DNA of 38,403 nucleotides from Verrucomicrobia bacterium UBA1629 (GTDB taxonomy: Bacteria > Verrucomicrobiota > Kiritimatiellia > RFP12 > UBA1067). The notes under the pieces were generated by a model. The model was not told the DNA's origin, did no database searches, and was given only the letters and a program-made list of their open reading frames with translations. Numbering within the stretch: position 1 is the first letter of the stretch; every line of letters begins with the position of its first letter. Of the stretch, positions 24,421 through 32,476 are shown in pieces. Both the position numbers and the translations under genes were made by a program. The DNA is taken from the NCBI GenBank assembly GCA_002321305.1, contig DCMF01000080.1, positions 36,395 through 74,797 of the forward strand, read 5' to 3'.

Positions 24421-24756
24421 GACGTTTATTATAAACTATTTGGATGCGAAACGCAACCGTACCATTGAGAATCCTAAAGTAGCACTTTAGAATTCTCAAC
24501 GGTAACGATGGAGCGACAGCCTACTCACATCCTCAATCGCCGTCTCGTTCGACAAATACGGACGCACGCTGTAGTCGCGACAATCTTCAAGTCCTTTTCG
24601 TAGCGGTCTTCCAGCAAATTCGCGTAAATTCGTTTCATCGGCGTGAATCATACCAAAATTTGCCCCCGATCCGCAATTACCATTCTCAAGCCTACTCGAT
24701 TTTGGCAATTACCATTCTCAAGTCAGGTCGAGAATGGTAATGCGACATCCGACCCA
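24421..24756. other. Intergenic region with promoter, inverted repeat and 32-nt-spaced repeats
   Basis: It holds four things. (1) TATAAT at 24433-24428 for the ATPase gene. (2) A 20-bp inverted repeat, 24461-24480 with 24484-24503, 18 of 20 positions pairing around a 3-nt loop: an attenuator, terminator or binding site. (3) A repeated GCAATTACCATTCTCAAG at 24673-24690 and 24705-24722 (period 32), with its core inverted at 24730-24741. (4) A possible leaderless 37-codon gene at 24638-24525 (MKRIYANLLEDRYEKDL...), 8 nt from TATGAT, which looks like the beginning of a longer, decayed gene. None resembles a known family firmly. Confidence 0.5.
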
Positions 24757-25959
24757 CTATACCAACTGGCTGAGGAACGTTCGGGACGGAACGACGACCG
24801 GCGTTGCAATCTCAAAGCAATCCCGATTCACATACGGGGCGTCAAGCACGACCTGAAAGGCGTGTCTCGCCCCCGTCATCCGCTGGTAGTGCGCAAGATT
24901 CGGCGACAGTTTCTCATCTCGTTTCTTGACTTCAACAAGAAACCACGGACGGTCGTCCTTCACAACCACAAAATCAACTTCTCGTTTCTGCTTGTCGCGC
25001 AGATAACCGAGCGAAAACTGTCCGTAGCCCATGTCCGTCCACCCCTCAACCGCCTTCAGCAAATGGCAGGCAACAAGCGTCTCCGCGCGCTTCCCCTCAT
25101 CCTCGATTTGCGACCAGTCGCGCATGTACCATTTGGGCGTCTTGCGAAGGGAGTTCTCCACGTTCTTGAACCACGGACGAACCTCAAATCCAAAATAAAG
25201 GTTTTTGAGGATCTTAATCCATTTCTTGACCGTCTTCTCGTCCACACCAACTTCAACCGCAAGGTTCTTGTAGACAAGCTGTTCGCCCGACCGACGATTG
25301 AGAATCTCCGCCAGAACGGACAACTGGTCCAATTCCACAATCTGCGTCAAATCCCTCACATCCGATTGAAGCAACTGGTCAAACCGCAACGCATTCCAAC
25401 GGCGAGAAAAGCGCACATCTCGACGAACAAACGGATCGGGAAATCCTCCGAACTTCAGCAATGCCGCCCAGTCATCATCCCCAAGACACTTCGGTGCGCG
25501 AATCAACTGCTCGCCCGGCAAGGAGACATCCACGAGTTCGGCCACGCTAAACGGGTGCATTCGATACGGAAAATAACGCCCCATCATGCTGTCCCCGCCT
25601 CGCTTGTAGATGTCCATCCGCGCCGAACCCGTCACGATAATCTTCAGACTCTTGGAATACAAGTCATAGAATCCCTTGAGGAACTGCTTCCAGTGGCTGT
25701 ACTTGTGTATTTCATCAAACGCGACAATTCGTTCCCCCTCCGACAGTTTTGAAAGCCCATAGGCCTCCATAACCGCCGACTGCCCCATCTTCATCGCACG
25801 ACGAACCCCATCGTCATCCCAACTCAGATAATTCATCGCAACGCCCTCCGACACGGTCGTCTTACCAACCTGACGCGGACCCGACAGGAACACCATCTGA
25901 CGATACTGCCGCAGGTGCTCTTCAACGATGGAACTGTAAATCCGAGGATACTGCTTCAT
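24757..25959 (-). CDS. AAA ATPase with C-terminal DUF4143 domain (second of two)
   Basis: 400 residues from ATG 25959 (MKQYPRIYSSIVEEHLRQYR), 7 nt behind a TATAAT box, which selects this start over one ten codons upstream. Walker A LSGPRQVGKTTVSEG, Walker B RIVAFDEIHKY, sensor IIVTGSARMD, and a C-terminal EVDFVVVKDDRPWFLVEVKK (E-V-D ... E-V-K) give the AAA_14/DUF4143 architecture. It is clearly diverged from the neighbour at 23212 and not a recent duplicate. A helix-turn-helix-like segment (VYKNLAVEVGVDEKTVKKWI) lies in the middle, as is usual for the family. It is probably transcribed on its own. Confidence 0.88.
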   Translation of the reverse strand: MKQYPRIYSSIVEEHLRQYRQMVFLSGPRQVGKTTVSEGVAMNYLSWDDDGVRRAMKMGQSAVMEAYGLSKLSEGERIVAFDEIHKYSHWKQFLKGFYDLYSKSLKIIVTGSARMDIYKRGGDSMMGRYFPYRMHPFSVAELVDVSLPGEQLIRAPKCLGDDDWAALLKFGGFPDPFVRRDVRFSRRWNALRFDQLLQSDVRDLTQIVELDQLSVLAEILNRRSGEQLVYKNLAVEVGVDEKTVKKWIKILKNLYFGFEVRPWFKNVENSLRKTPKWYMRDWSQIEDEGKRAETLVACHLLKAVEGWTDMGYGQFSLGYLRDKQKREVDFVVVKDDRPWFLVEVKKRDEKLSPNLAHYQRMTGARHAFQVVLDAPYVNRDCFEIATPVVVPSRTFLSQLV

Positions 25960-26080
25960 GATCGGGATTATACCAAATCCTCCTTCCACGAATCAATACC
26001 AAAACGGACACCTCTCCGTAATTTTCCATACCAAAACGGACACCTGTCCGCTTTGGCGCTCTGTGGTTTGCGACACTTGT
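25960..26080 (-). promoter_or_regulatory. Promoter with tandem operator-like repeats upstream of the second ATPase
   Basis: TGGTATAAT (hexamer 25972-25967) precedes the ATG by 7 nt. Upstream are two copies of ATACCAAAACGGACACCT at 25996 and 26028 (period 32). The second contains the dyad CGGACA/TGTCCG. On the minus strand each copy ends in TTTTGGTAT, the same as the start of the real -10, so they may be decayed promoter copies or operator sites. Confidence 0.55.
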
Positions 26081-27391
26081 TCAAGCCTTCACGACGGCGA
26101 GGAATTTCCCGGACGCCGCACGCGGGATCGCATCTGTGTAGCGGATCGACAACCGGATCTCATCCTTCAGATAGCGTCGAGCAAGGAGAAGAATCTCCTC
26201 TTCGTCCTTATGCGAATACTTCGACCCCTTGACAACCAATAGCTCGATCCCACGCCCGTCGTCCAATACGCGGACTTGCGCCTCTCTGACATTAAGGGAC
26301 TCGCCGAAAATGTCATATGAGAGCAGTGAGTTCACCAGCATGCCATTGCACAGTGTGATGGATTCATTCGCCCGGCCCTCAATGCTGACAAGCCTTGGCT
26401 TTCCATCCCGCCAATCCACCCGCGCGATATCGCCCATGTCATAGCGGATCAACGGGAAGCAAGGGTTTGAAAAGTTCGTTCCAACAATGCGGCAACGTTC
26501 GGGATGCTTTGGATCAATCGGGATGAACTCAACCTTGGCGAAGTCCTCGTCAATGCGCCAATCACCATCCTTCGTCTGCGAAAAGTTCGCCACACCCTCA
26601 ACCTGGCCATAATGATTGCGAACCATCGCACGGGGAAATGCGCGCCGAATTTCCGCCACGTTCGACGGCAGAAGATTCTCCGATGCCGTTGTCACGAACT
26701 GGACGCAGTCAACGGGCTCAATTCCCTTCTCGTCCATCAGTCGGCTCAAGTAGCACAACCGACTCGCGTTGCCATGCAGCCAGCGTAAATTGCGCCGCCG
26801 AATTTCACAAACATAACTGTCGACGTTTTCAATCGTGAGATGATACGTTCCGAACATCACACGCTTGCCCGCCAACTCCACACGCCAGAACGGCGGCTTC
26901 GTTTGGCTAATCGGCACAATCATCTCACCACAGCCGAACCACCCGTACCAAGTCTTGAACTTGATGCCCAGTTCCTCGCGATAGCGCCACCAGGTGGCCC
27001 ATTGGCGGTGTTCAAAGCTCTGGCTCTGCGGGATATTGATGCTCGTGCCCGTCGTGCCGCTCGTGTGGATGACAAGCGTTGGCCCTTTGTACGCCCGATT
27101 GTAGAACGCCTCGTAGTGTTCCTTCACGTAGGCCTTGTCGATGATCGGAAAGTCCTCCAGCCTCGTCCCCTTGCCAGCGGCGAACACCTTGGCATAGGCT
27201 GGCACGTGCCGCGCCAACTCCAAGAAATCCCGCAGCATCTTCTCAGGATCGTCCTCCCGTCTTTCCATCCGCTTCAGTTCCCGCAGGAATCCCTTGGAAT
27301 AGCGTTTTCGGGCAATCATCCACCCCTTGACGGTACACATGACATTCTGCACCCAAATCGGCGCATGGTTGTAGATCTTTTCGAGCGTCAT
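26081..27391 (-). CDS. CapK/PaaK-like adenylate-forming enzyme
   Basis: 436 residues from ATG 27391 (MTLEKIYNHAPIWVQ) with AAAGGA about 9-10 nt upstream. VIHTSGTTGTSINIP is the phosphate-binding loop of the acyl-adenylate (ANL) superfamily. HYGQVEGVANF, RYDMGDIARV and GRANESITL follow in the order of phenylacetate-CoA ligase relatives. Members called CapK occur in capsule and exopolysaccharide loci, where they are thought to activate a carboxylic acid used to decorate sugars. It could modify the glycan built by the 28638-35714 operon, but the DUF1016 gene lies between. Confidence 0.8.
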   Translation of the reverse strand: MTLEKIYNHAPIWVQNVMCTVKGWMIARKRYSKGFLRELKRMERREDDPEKMLRDFLELARHVPAYAKVFAAGKGTRLEDFPIIDKAYVKEHYEAFYNRAYKGPTLVIHTSGTTGTSINIPQSQSFEHRQWATWWRYREELGIKFKTWYGWFGCGEMIVPISQTKPPFWRVELAGKRVMFGTYHLTIENVDSYVCEIRRRNLRWLHGNASRLCYLSRLMDEKGIEPVDCVQFVTTASENLLPSNVAEIRRAFPRAMVRNHYGQVEGVANFSQTKDGDWRIDEDFAKVEFIPIDPKHPERCRIVGTNFSNPCFPLIRYDMGDIARVDWRDGKPRLVSIEGRANESITLCNGMLVNSLLSYDIFGESLNVREAQVRVLDDGRGIELLVVKGSKYSHKDEEEILLLARRYLKDEIRLSIRYTDAIPRAASGKFLAVVKA

Positions 27392-27456
27392 TTCAAGCAA
27401 TCCTTTCTAATTCCTTGCACTAGCATCCCATTCTCCATGCTCTCCCGATCTCCGCG

Positions 27457-28512
27457 TCAATCCCCTCTGAGCAGCATCGCTTCTTCGATGGCCTGGCGTT
27501 CGCGGCAGAGCTCCAGCTGCAGTTCCTCGACCGTCGGGAGATCGAGATGATACTTGACGGCGAACAAGTTGCGCTCGTGCTCGTTCAGCGTGTATTTCAC
27601 GATGGCCGAGTCCGTGCCTGACCCCAGCACGATGCCGACGGGCGGATTGTCTCCGGGATTCATCATCTCGCGCTCGTAATAATGCTTGTAGAGCTGCATC
27701 TGTCCGATGTCCTGCGGAGTCACCTTCCCGACCTTCAGGTCAATCAGGAAGAAGCACCGAGCGATGTAGTTGTAGAACACGAGATCGCACGTGTAGGTCT
27801 CGTCGCCGATCCGCAACCGCTTCTGCTCGGCGTCCAGCGCGAAGCCCCGCCCCAGTTCCATCAGGAACATGCGGATGTTCTTGATCAAAGCCGACTCCAA
27901 GTCCCTCTCCTCGTAATCCTCTCGTCGGATGCCGCTGAACTCCAGGATTGCCGGGCTGCGGACAAGATCCTGAACCTGCGGCGTCTCGCGCTTGACCATC
28001 GCCTTCAGAGATTTCGGATCGGCCTTGTGCCGCAGAAGCCGCTCGTAGTAGAGCGAGGCGATCTGGCGCTGGTGGATGCGAACGCTCCACCCGGACTTCA
28101 CGCACTCTTCAAGATAGTATTGCCGCGCATCAGGATTCTCGACACGCATCAGCGTACGATAATGCGACCAACTCAATTCTCTACACACTGTGTAGAATTT
28201 CGGGAACGCCAAGTAAAACTGGCGCATGTTGAACAGGTTCCCGACCGAATACCCCTCTCCGAACTCCGCCGTCAACTTGACGGAAAGGCCCTTGATCAGG
28301 CCGTCGCCGTATTTCGCCTTGCTTCGGCCGCCCTGCTTCTCGACGATTTCGCGTCCGACCTTCCAATAAGCCTCGACCATCGCGGCATTGGCCACGACAT
28401 AGACGGCCGCGCGCGCCCGTGCGATGATCGTGCGGACGCATTGATACAACTCGCCCTCCGGCGGCTGCACGACCTTCGAAAGCATTTCTTCCTTTTTAGC
28501 GCGCTTCTTCAT
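27457..28512 (-). CDS. YhcG/DUF1016-type PD-(D/E)XK nuclease family protein
   Basis: 351 residues from ATG 28512, chosen for the AGAGGAG ribosome-binding site. ATG 28548, nearer the promoter, is the alternative. The N-terminal DUF1016 half has AMVEAYWKVGREIVE, GYSVGNLFNMRQFYLAFP and LSWSHYRTLMRVEN. The C-terminal half is the nuclease-like domain: DLVFYNYIARCFFLIDLKVGK (D ... D-L-K) and GQMQLYKHYYE. Family members such as YhcG are linked with DNA processing and mobile or restriction loci. An extended -10 (TGGTATAAT, 28578-28573) gives it its own promoter. Confidence 0.9.
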   Translation of the reverse strand: MKKRAKKEEMLSKVVQPPEGELYQCVRTIIARARAAVYVVANAAMVEAYWKVGREIVEKQGGRSKAKYGDGLIKGLSVKLTAEFGEGYSVGNLFNMRQFYLAFPKFYTVCRELSWSHYRTLMRVENPDARQYYLEECVKSGWSVRIHQRQIASLYYERLLRHKADPKSLKAMVKRETPQVQDLVRSPAILEFSGIRREDYEERDLESALIKNIRMFLMELGRGFALDAEQKRLRIGDETYTCDLVFYNYIARCFFLIDLKVGKVTPQDIGQMQLYKHYYEREMMNPGDNPPVGIVLGSGTDSAIVKYTLNEHERNLFAVKYHLDLPTVEELQLELCRERQAIEEAMLLRGD

Positions 28513-28572
28513 CTCCTCTCCTCTCGCACAACAACCAGAAGCCATCATGACCAAGGCTTTCTCACTCTGCGC

Positions 28573-28578
28573 ATTATA
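28573..28578 (-). promoter_or_regulatory. Extended -10 promoter of the DUF1016 gene
   Basis: TTTTGGTATAAT on the minus strand; predicted start near 28566, about 18 nt before the first possible ATG. It shows that the nuclease gene is not simply the tail of the polysaccharide operon. Confidence 0.6.
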
Positions 28579-28637
28579 CCAAAATATCCGTCGTCCATCA
28601 CCACGCTCTCCCAATCTCCACGGTCAGTCATTCCCCC

Positions 28638-29759
28638 TCACGTCCGTACGCAGTCCGGCTTTTCACCTCCGTGGCAGAGCCATTCATAGGCCGCGAGCAT
28701 CTGCCGCCCGACGCCTTCCCAGCTGAAGTCGCGGCGTATCCATTCACGTCCACGCGCCCCCATCGCCCGCCGCTCCTCATCCGTCAGGGACATCATCTTG
28801 GCAATCGTCCGCGCCAACGTCTCCGGGTCATTCTCCACCCACCAACCGCACTTTCGCTCCTCGACCTCTTGCCAGGGCGTACCACGGCTCACAATCACAG
28901 GCAACCCCGCCGCCATCGCCTCGATGACAACGCTTCCGAAGTTTTCGGAGAAACTCGGCAAGATGAAACAATCGGCATTTTGGTATTCTTTCTCCAGCGC
29001 CTCGCCATACTTCGGGCCAACGAAGTCGATTCTTTCGGAAACGCCATTCTTCTTCGCGAGCGCCATCAGTTCTGCCGTATGTCCATTCTCATCAGGTCCG
29101 ACAATGCGCAAACGCCAGCCCTGAGCGATTTTCATGGACTCTGCAAGGTTTGAGAATGCATTAACAAGGTTTTTCAGTCCCTTCTTGCGGTGGACGCGGC
29201 TAACAAAAAGGAGCGTATGCCCACCATGAAATTCAGAAAGAATCGAATTATCACCCTCCCGACAGACCAAATCTCCACGGCTAATTTGACATTCTATATT
29301 TCCAGTCTTCATTTCCACCCCTAACGGCACAACAACAACGGGGTTCTTTAGACCTACGCGACGAATATCGTCCACCTCACTTTGAACTGTAGCATGAATC
29401 GAGGCAGCACCTTGCAGATCACGCTTCTGATAGATCATCCATGCGATTTTCTTCTTGAACCATTTATGATGCATCGCCCACGAGGTTAGCGTACCATGGG
29501 GACTCCACACGACCCTTACACCTGCTTCCCGCGCCGACTGCGCCCAACGATGCAACCAAGGATTCCAAAGGTCATGGAGATGGACAACACCATATCTTTT
29601 CAACATACACACGCGCTTCTCCAAATCGCCACGGTGATCATCCTTCGTCACAATGTCGACTTCATGCCCAAGCGCACGCAATTCGACAACAAGGTTTTCG
29701 ACAAATGTCGTCACGCCGCTTGCCTTAGGCATGAATGGAACAATTTGCAAGATTTTCAT
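28638..29759 (-). CDS. GT4-family glycosyltransferase, last gene of second polysaccharide operon
   Basis: 373 residues from ATG 29759. MKILQIVPFMPKASGVTTFV (acceptor loop), VWSPHGTLTSWAMHHKWFKK, LLFVSRVHRKKGLKNLVNAF and LPSFSENFGSVVIEAMAAG (donor site E-x7-E) give a complete GT-B enzyme of the GT4 family. It starts 15 nt behind the membrane ligase gene. It probably adds a hexose to a lipid-linked glycan. Base composition is lower in GC than in operon A. Confidence 0.9.
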   Translation of the reverse strand: MKILQIVPFMPKASGVTTFVENLVVELRALGHEVDIVTKDDHRGDLEKRVCMLKRYGVVHLHDLWNPWLHRWAQSAREAGVRVVWSPHGTLTSWAMHHKWFKKKIAWMIYQKRDLQGAASIHATVQSEVDDIRRVGLKNPVVVVPLGVEMKTGNIECQISRGDLVCREGDNSILSEFHGGHTLLFVSRVHRKKGLKNLVNAFSNLAESMKIAQGWRLRIVGPDENGHTAELMALAKKNGVSERIDFVGPKYGEALEKEYQNADCFILPSFSENFGSVVIEAMAAGLPVIVSRGTPWQEVEERKCGWWVENDPETLARTIAKMMSLTDEERRAMGARGREWIRRDFSWEGVGRQMLAAYEWLCHGGEKPDCVRT

Positions 29760-29774
29760 TTCAGTCAAAATCCT

Positions 29775-31298
29775 TTAGCAAGCGATATTAGGGATGCAGG
29801 ACGGCGACCATCCGACAGGCATTTCGCTCCGCCACCTTCGCACCCTCACCGTTCGCTCTCTCAACAAGATAGTATCGATTATGAACCCGCCAACGACCGC
29901 CAAGATGTAAAGGACACTGCCCTGTCCACCTGGCGAGAAAAATGAAGCCTCGCCCATGTTGGACGCCAGTAGCAACGTGAACATCGTGATCGTCACGTAA
30001 AGCCGCCGCCGCGAAGCCGTGACGTAGAACGAGATCAAAAAGAAAACGAAAAGAATAGAACCAACAATGCCTGTTTCGCCCAGAACCATCACCGGCAACA
30101 CGCCCTTTTCAATGGAAGCAGAAAGAACCAATCCCTGTCCTCTGACCATCTCCCGATTGTATTCCGCAACCTGAAAGCCACTCCCGAAAAGCGGATTTCG
30201 TCGGTACTCGTACATCGAATAATCCATCAGACCCTGACGCGATGACGTCATGGCCTCGGTCAAGGAACGTTTCTGAACGTCAACATCGACATCTTGCGTC
30301 TTACGAAGCCACTTGGATACCGCATCGTCCCTGATCTCCAAGACTGCCATGGTCATGACTGTTGCCGCAATGAACAACGTCATGCCAACGCCGATTTTCC
30401 TTTTTGCAACGTATTCGATCGGAATCCTTTGGATCGCATAAAAATAGATCATGAAGAACGAGGCGGCCAACGTCACAAACGCCACGCGCGATCGCGTCAT
30501 ATAGAGCATTGGCATTGCCAACAGGATTAATCCGACGTGCGGCAATCTGATGCGTTTTTCGACAAAAAGCATGTCACACATCAACCACGCAAACGAGAGA
30601 GCCAAAATCGTAGCCAGAGACTGCGAATGATTCATGATGCCACAAAACAACGTCTTTCCTCCGTCAAGAACGATATCTCGATAAGCGGCGACCGCCGCCG
30701 CTTCGCCGCCCTCCTGCAGGGCATGCTGCAAGGATGTCGCGTAGGAGATCGCCGGGAAAGGAATCACAGCAAGACTTCCAAGGATGATGAATGCCGTCAT
30801 GGCGAACAGCGTCTTGCGGATGGTGAAAAGGTCACGCGGGCGCTCCTGGAGATTCTGCGTCCCGACCCAGATGCCCAAAAGGAAAACGAAATAGTTGATC
30901 AGTTTCATGTAACTGACCATCGGCAACCATCCCGTCGCCGACCCAATGCAGGCCGACAGCAGGAACGGCACGATGCCGAAGAACGGCAAGCGGTTGCACC
31001 CCCGCCGCTTCGACGCGGAAAAGCAAAGGGACAGGGCGATCGCCATCGTCCCGAAGCGCAACGCGATCGGCCAGAGGAAGCCGACCTTCGGCAGGACCAT
31101 GGGGCTGATGTTGATGGTGAGGGGGATGAGCATATAACAGCAGATCGCTCGCCCCGACTTTCCGTTAAACGCAGCGACACATCCGACAAAAACAAGCATC
31201 AATGGGGCAACCCCATATGTGTAGCGCGCAGCGACAACATACAAGACTATCAGCACAAGCGTCTTGAACGCGCCTCTGTAGAAGAGCTCCTTAAACAT
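29775..31298 (-). CDS. O-antigen ligase/polymerase-like membrane protein (Wzy_C)
   Basis: 507 residues from ATG 31298, with GGAG at 6-nt spacing; the ATG two codons earlier is too close to that site. At least ten hydrophobic helices are visible, with a longer soluble loop at about residues 330-400 that ends in YRRNPLFGSGFQVAEYNREM, the loop pattern of Wzy_C/O-antigen-ligase proteins. The family joins undecaprenyl-linked glycan to lipid A or polymerises repeat units at the periplasmic face. Ligase and polymerase cannot be told apart from sequence alone. It is the only such gene in either operon. Confidence 0.82.
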   Translation of the reverse strand: MFKELFYRGAFKTLVLIVLYVVAARYTYGVAPLMLVFVGCVAAFNGKSGRAICCYMLIPLTINISPMVLPKVGFLWPIALRFGTMAIALSLCFSASKRRGCNRLPFFGIVPFLLSACIGSATGWLPMVSYMKLINYFVFLLGIWVGTQNLQERPRDLFTIRKTLFAMTAFIILGSLAVIPFPAISYATSLQHALQEGGEAAAVAAYRDIVLDGGKTLFCGIMNHSQSLATILALSFAWLMCDMLFVEKRIRLPHVGLILLAMPMLYMTRSRVAFVTLAASFFMIYFYAIQRIPIEYVAKRKIGVGMTLFIAATVMTMAVLEIRDDAVSKWLRKTQDVDVDVQKRSLTEAMTSSRQGLMDYSMYEYRRNPLFGSGFQVAEYNREMVRGQGLVLSASIEKGVLPVMVLGETGIVGSILFVFFLISFYVTASRRRLYVTITMFTLLLASNMGEASFFSPGGQGSVLYILAVVGGFIIDTILLRERTVRVRRWRSEMPVGWSPSCIPNIAC

Positions 31299-31307
31299 AC
31301 ACATCTC

Positions 31308-32459
31308 CTATTTCCTCTGCCGTTGCGATAAAAGGCCGTGGTAAACTTCAACAAGTTGCGTCTTGACCGACACCAAATCAAAATGGCGCACACCGACCGC
31401 GAAAGCGCGTTCAGCCCGTTCCCGTGCCGCATCAGGGAAAGACAAAACCCCGACAATCCCATTCGCAAGCCCTTCTGCATCATCCGCATCGGCAACGACG
31501 GCAAACGGTCCCTCCGAGTTATTCAGTCCGTCGAGATCAACAAGCCCCCCCTTCCCTCGCATGAAAGCGATGGGGGTCTTGGCCGACATGGCCTCCAAGA
31601 GAGCCGTCGGCATTCCCTCTGTTGCAGACGTCATGACAAAGCAGTCGAGTTCCGCCGTGATTTTGGCAGCATCCGAACGATACCCCAGCCAATGAAACCG
31701 TGCCCCCAGCCCAATCTCATCAGCCATATGCATCAACACACGCATCAAAGTCTGATCTTGCGATGTGCCGCAGACTACGGCATGCGCACGGGGGATGGCT
31801 TTCAGCACGTCACACATCACACGGACGAACACACGAGGCCTCTTCACGGGGGCAATGCGACACGCTGTTCCAATAAGTGGAACATCTGACGAAAGCCCCA
31901 ATTCCACGCGAAGGTTGTTTTTGCCGCATGAGAATGAACTCCCGTCAAAGCGAAGAGGATTGTAGACAACCGTTCCAAAGGGATATCCTTTTCCACATGC
32001 AACACCGCGCGAAATGAAAATTGTTTTACGCGGTTTTCCAGGAAGCATCTTGTCTGCAAGGTCATCAATCCAGTCGCGCAATGTCTTCTTCCTCACCCCA
32101 CTGTCAGAATCCAAGAGAACATGGCATGTACTCACAACAGGAATCTTCCGGCAGAAGAGGCCAAGATAAAGCCGCACCATTATGCTCATGGAATGAGCAT
32201 GGACAACATCGGGGCGGAAATCCCGCATGACACTGCGAAACCGCCTCCATGTTCGCAAGGAGTGCCCATGCTGAAACCCCAGCGCATACGTTCGGACACC
32301 CGCCCTTGTCAAGGCATCATTGAACTCGCCGGCAGGACTGGTCGTACAAACCGCGACCTCGCACCCTTCTACGACATTGACAGCCGGAGCGACTGCAAGA
32401 ATGTGTCGGTTGATTCCGCCCTGTAGCGAGTTATCTCGTGCCAACATCAGAATACGCAT
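31308..32459 (-). CDS. GT4-family glycosyltransferase
   Basis: 383 residues. MRILMLARDNSLQGGINRHI, RPDVVHAHSMSIMVRLY, LIGTACRIAPVKRPRVFVRV and TSATEGMPTALLEAMSAKTP follow the GT4 order: acceptor Gly loop, HAHS, domain-2 start and donor-binding E-G-x-P-x-x-x-x-E. It lies 17 nt after the upstream gene and 9 nt before the ligase gene. The sugar is unknown. Confidence 0.9.
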   Translation of the reverse strand: MRILMLARDNSLQGGINRHILAVAPAVNVVEGCEVAVCTTSPAGEFNDALTRAGVRTYALGFQHGHSLRTWRRFRSVMRDFRPDVVHAHSMSIMVRLYLGLFCRKIPVVSTCHVLLDSDSGVRKKTLRDWIDDLADKMLPGKPRKTIFISRGVACGKGYPFGTVVYNPLRFDGSSFSCGKNNLRVELGLSSDVPLIGTACRIAPVKRPRVFVRVMCDVLKAIPRAHAVVCGTSQDQTLMRVLMHMADEIGLGARFHWLGYRSDAAKITAELDCFVMTSATEGMPTALLEAMSAKTPIAFMRGKGGLVDLDGLNNSEGPFAVVADADDAEGLANGIVGVLSFPDAARERAERAFAVGVRHFDLVSVKTQLVEVYHGLLSQRQRK

Positions 32460-32476
32460 CGGGATCTCCTCTAAAT

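Noticed and set aside
24673..24743. Mini CRISPR array
   Set aside because: Only two direct copies of 18 nt plus an inverted core, with 14-nt gaps and no cas genes.
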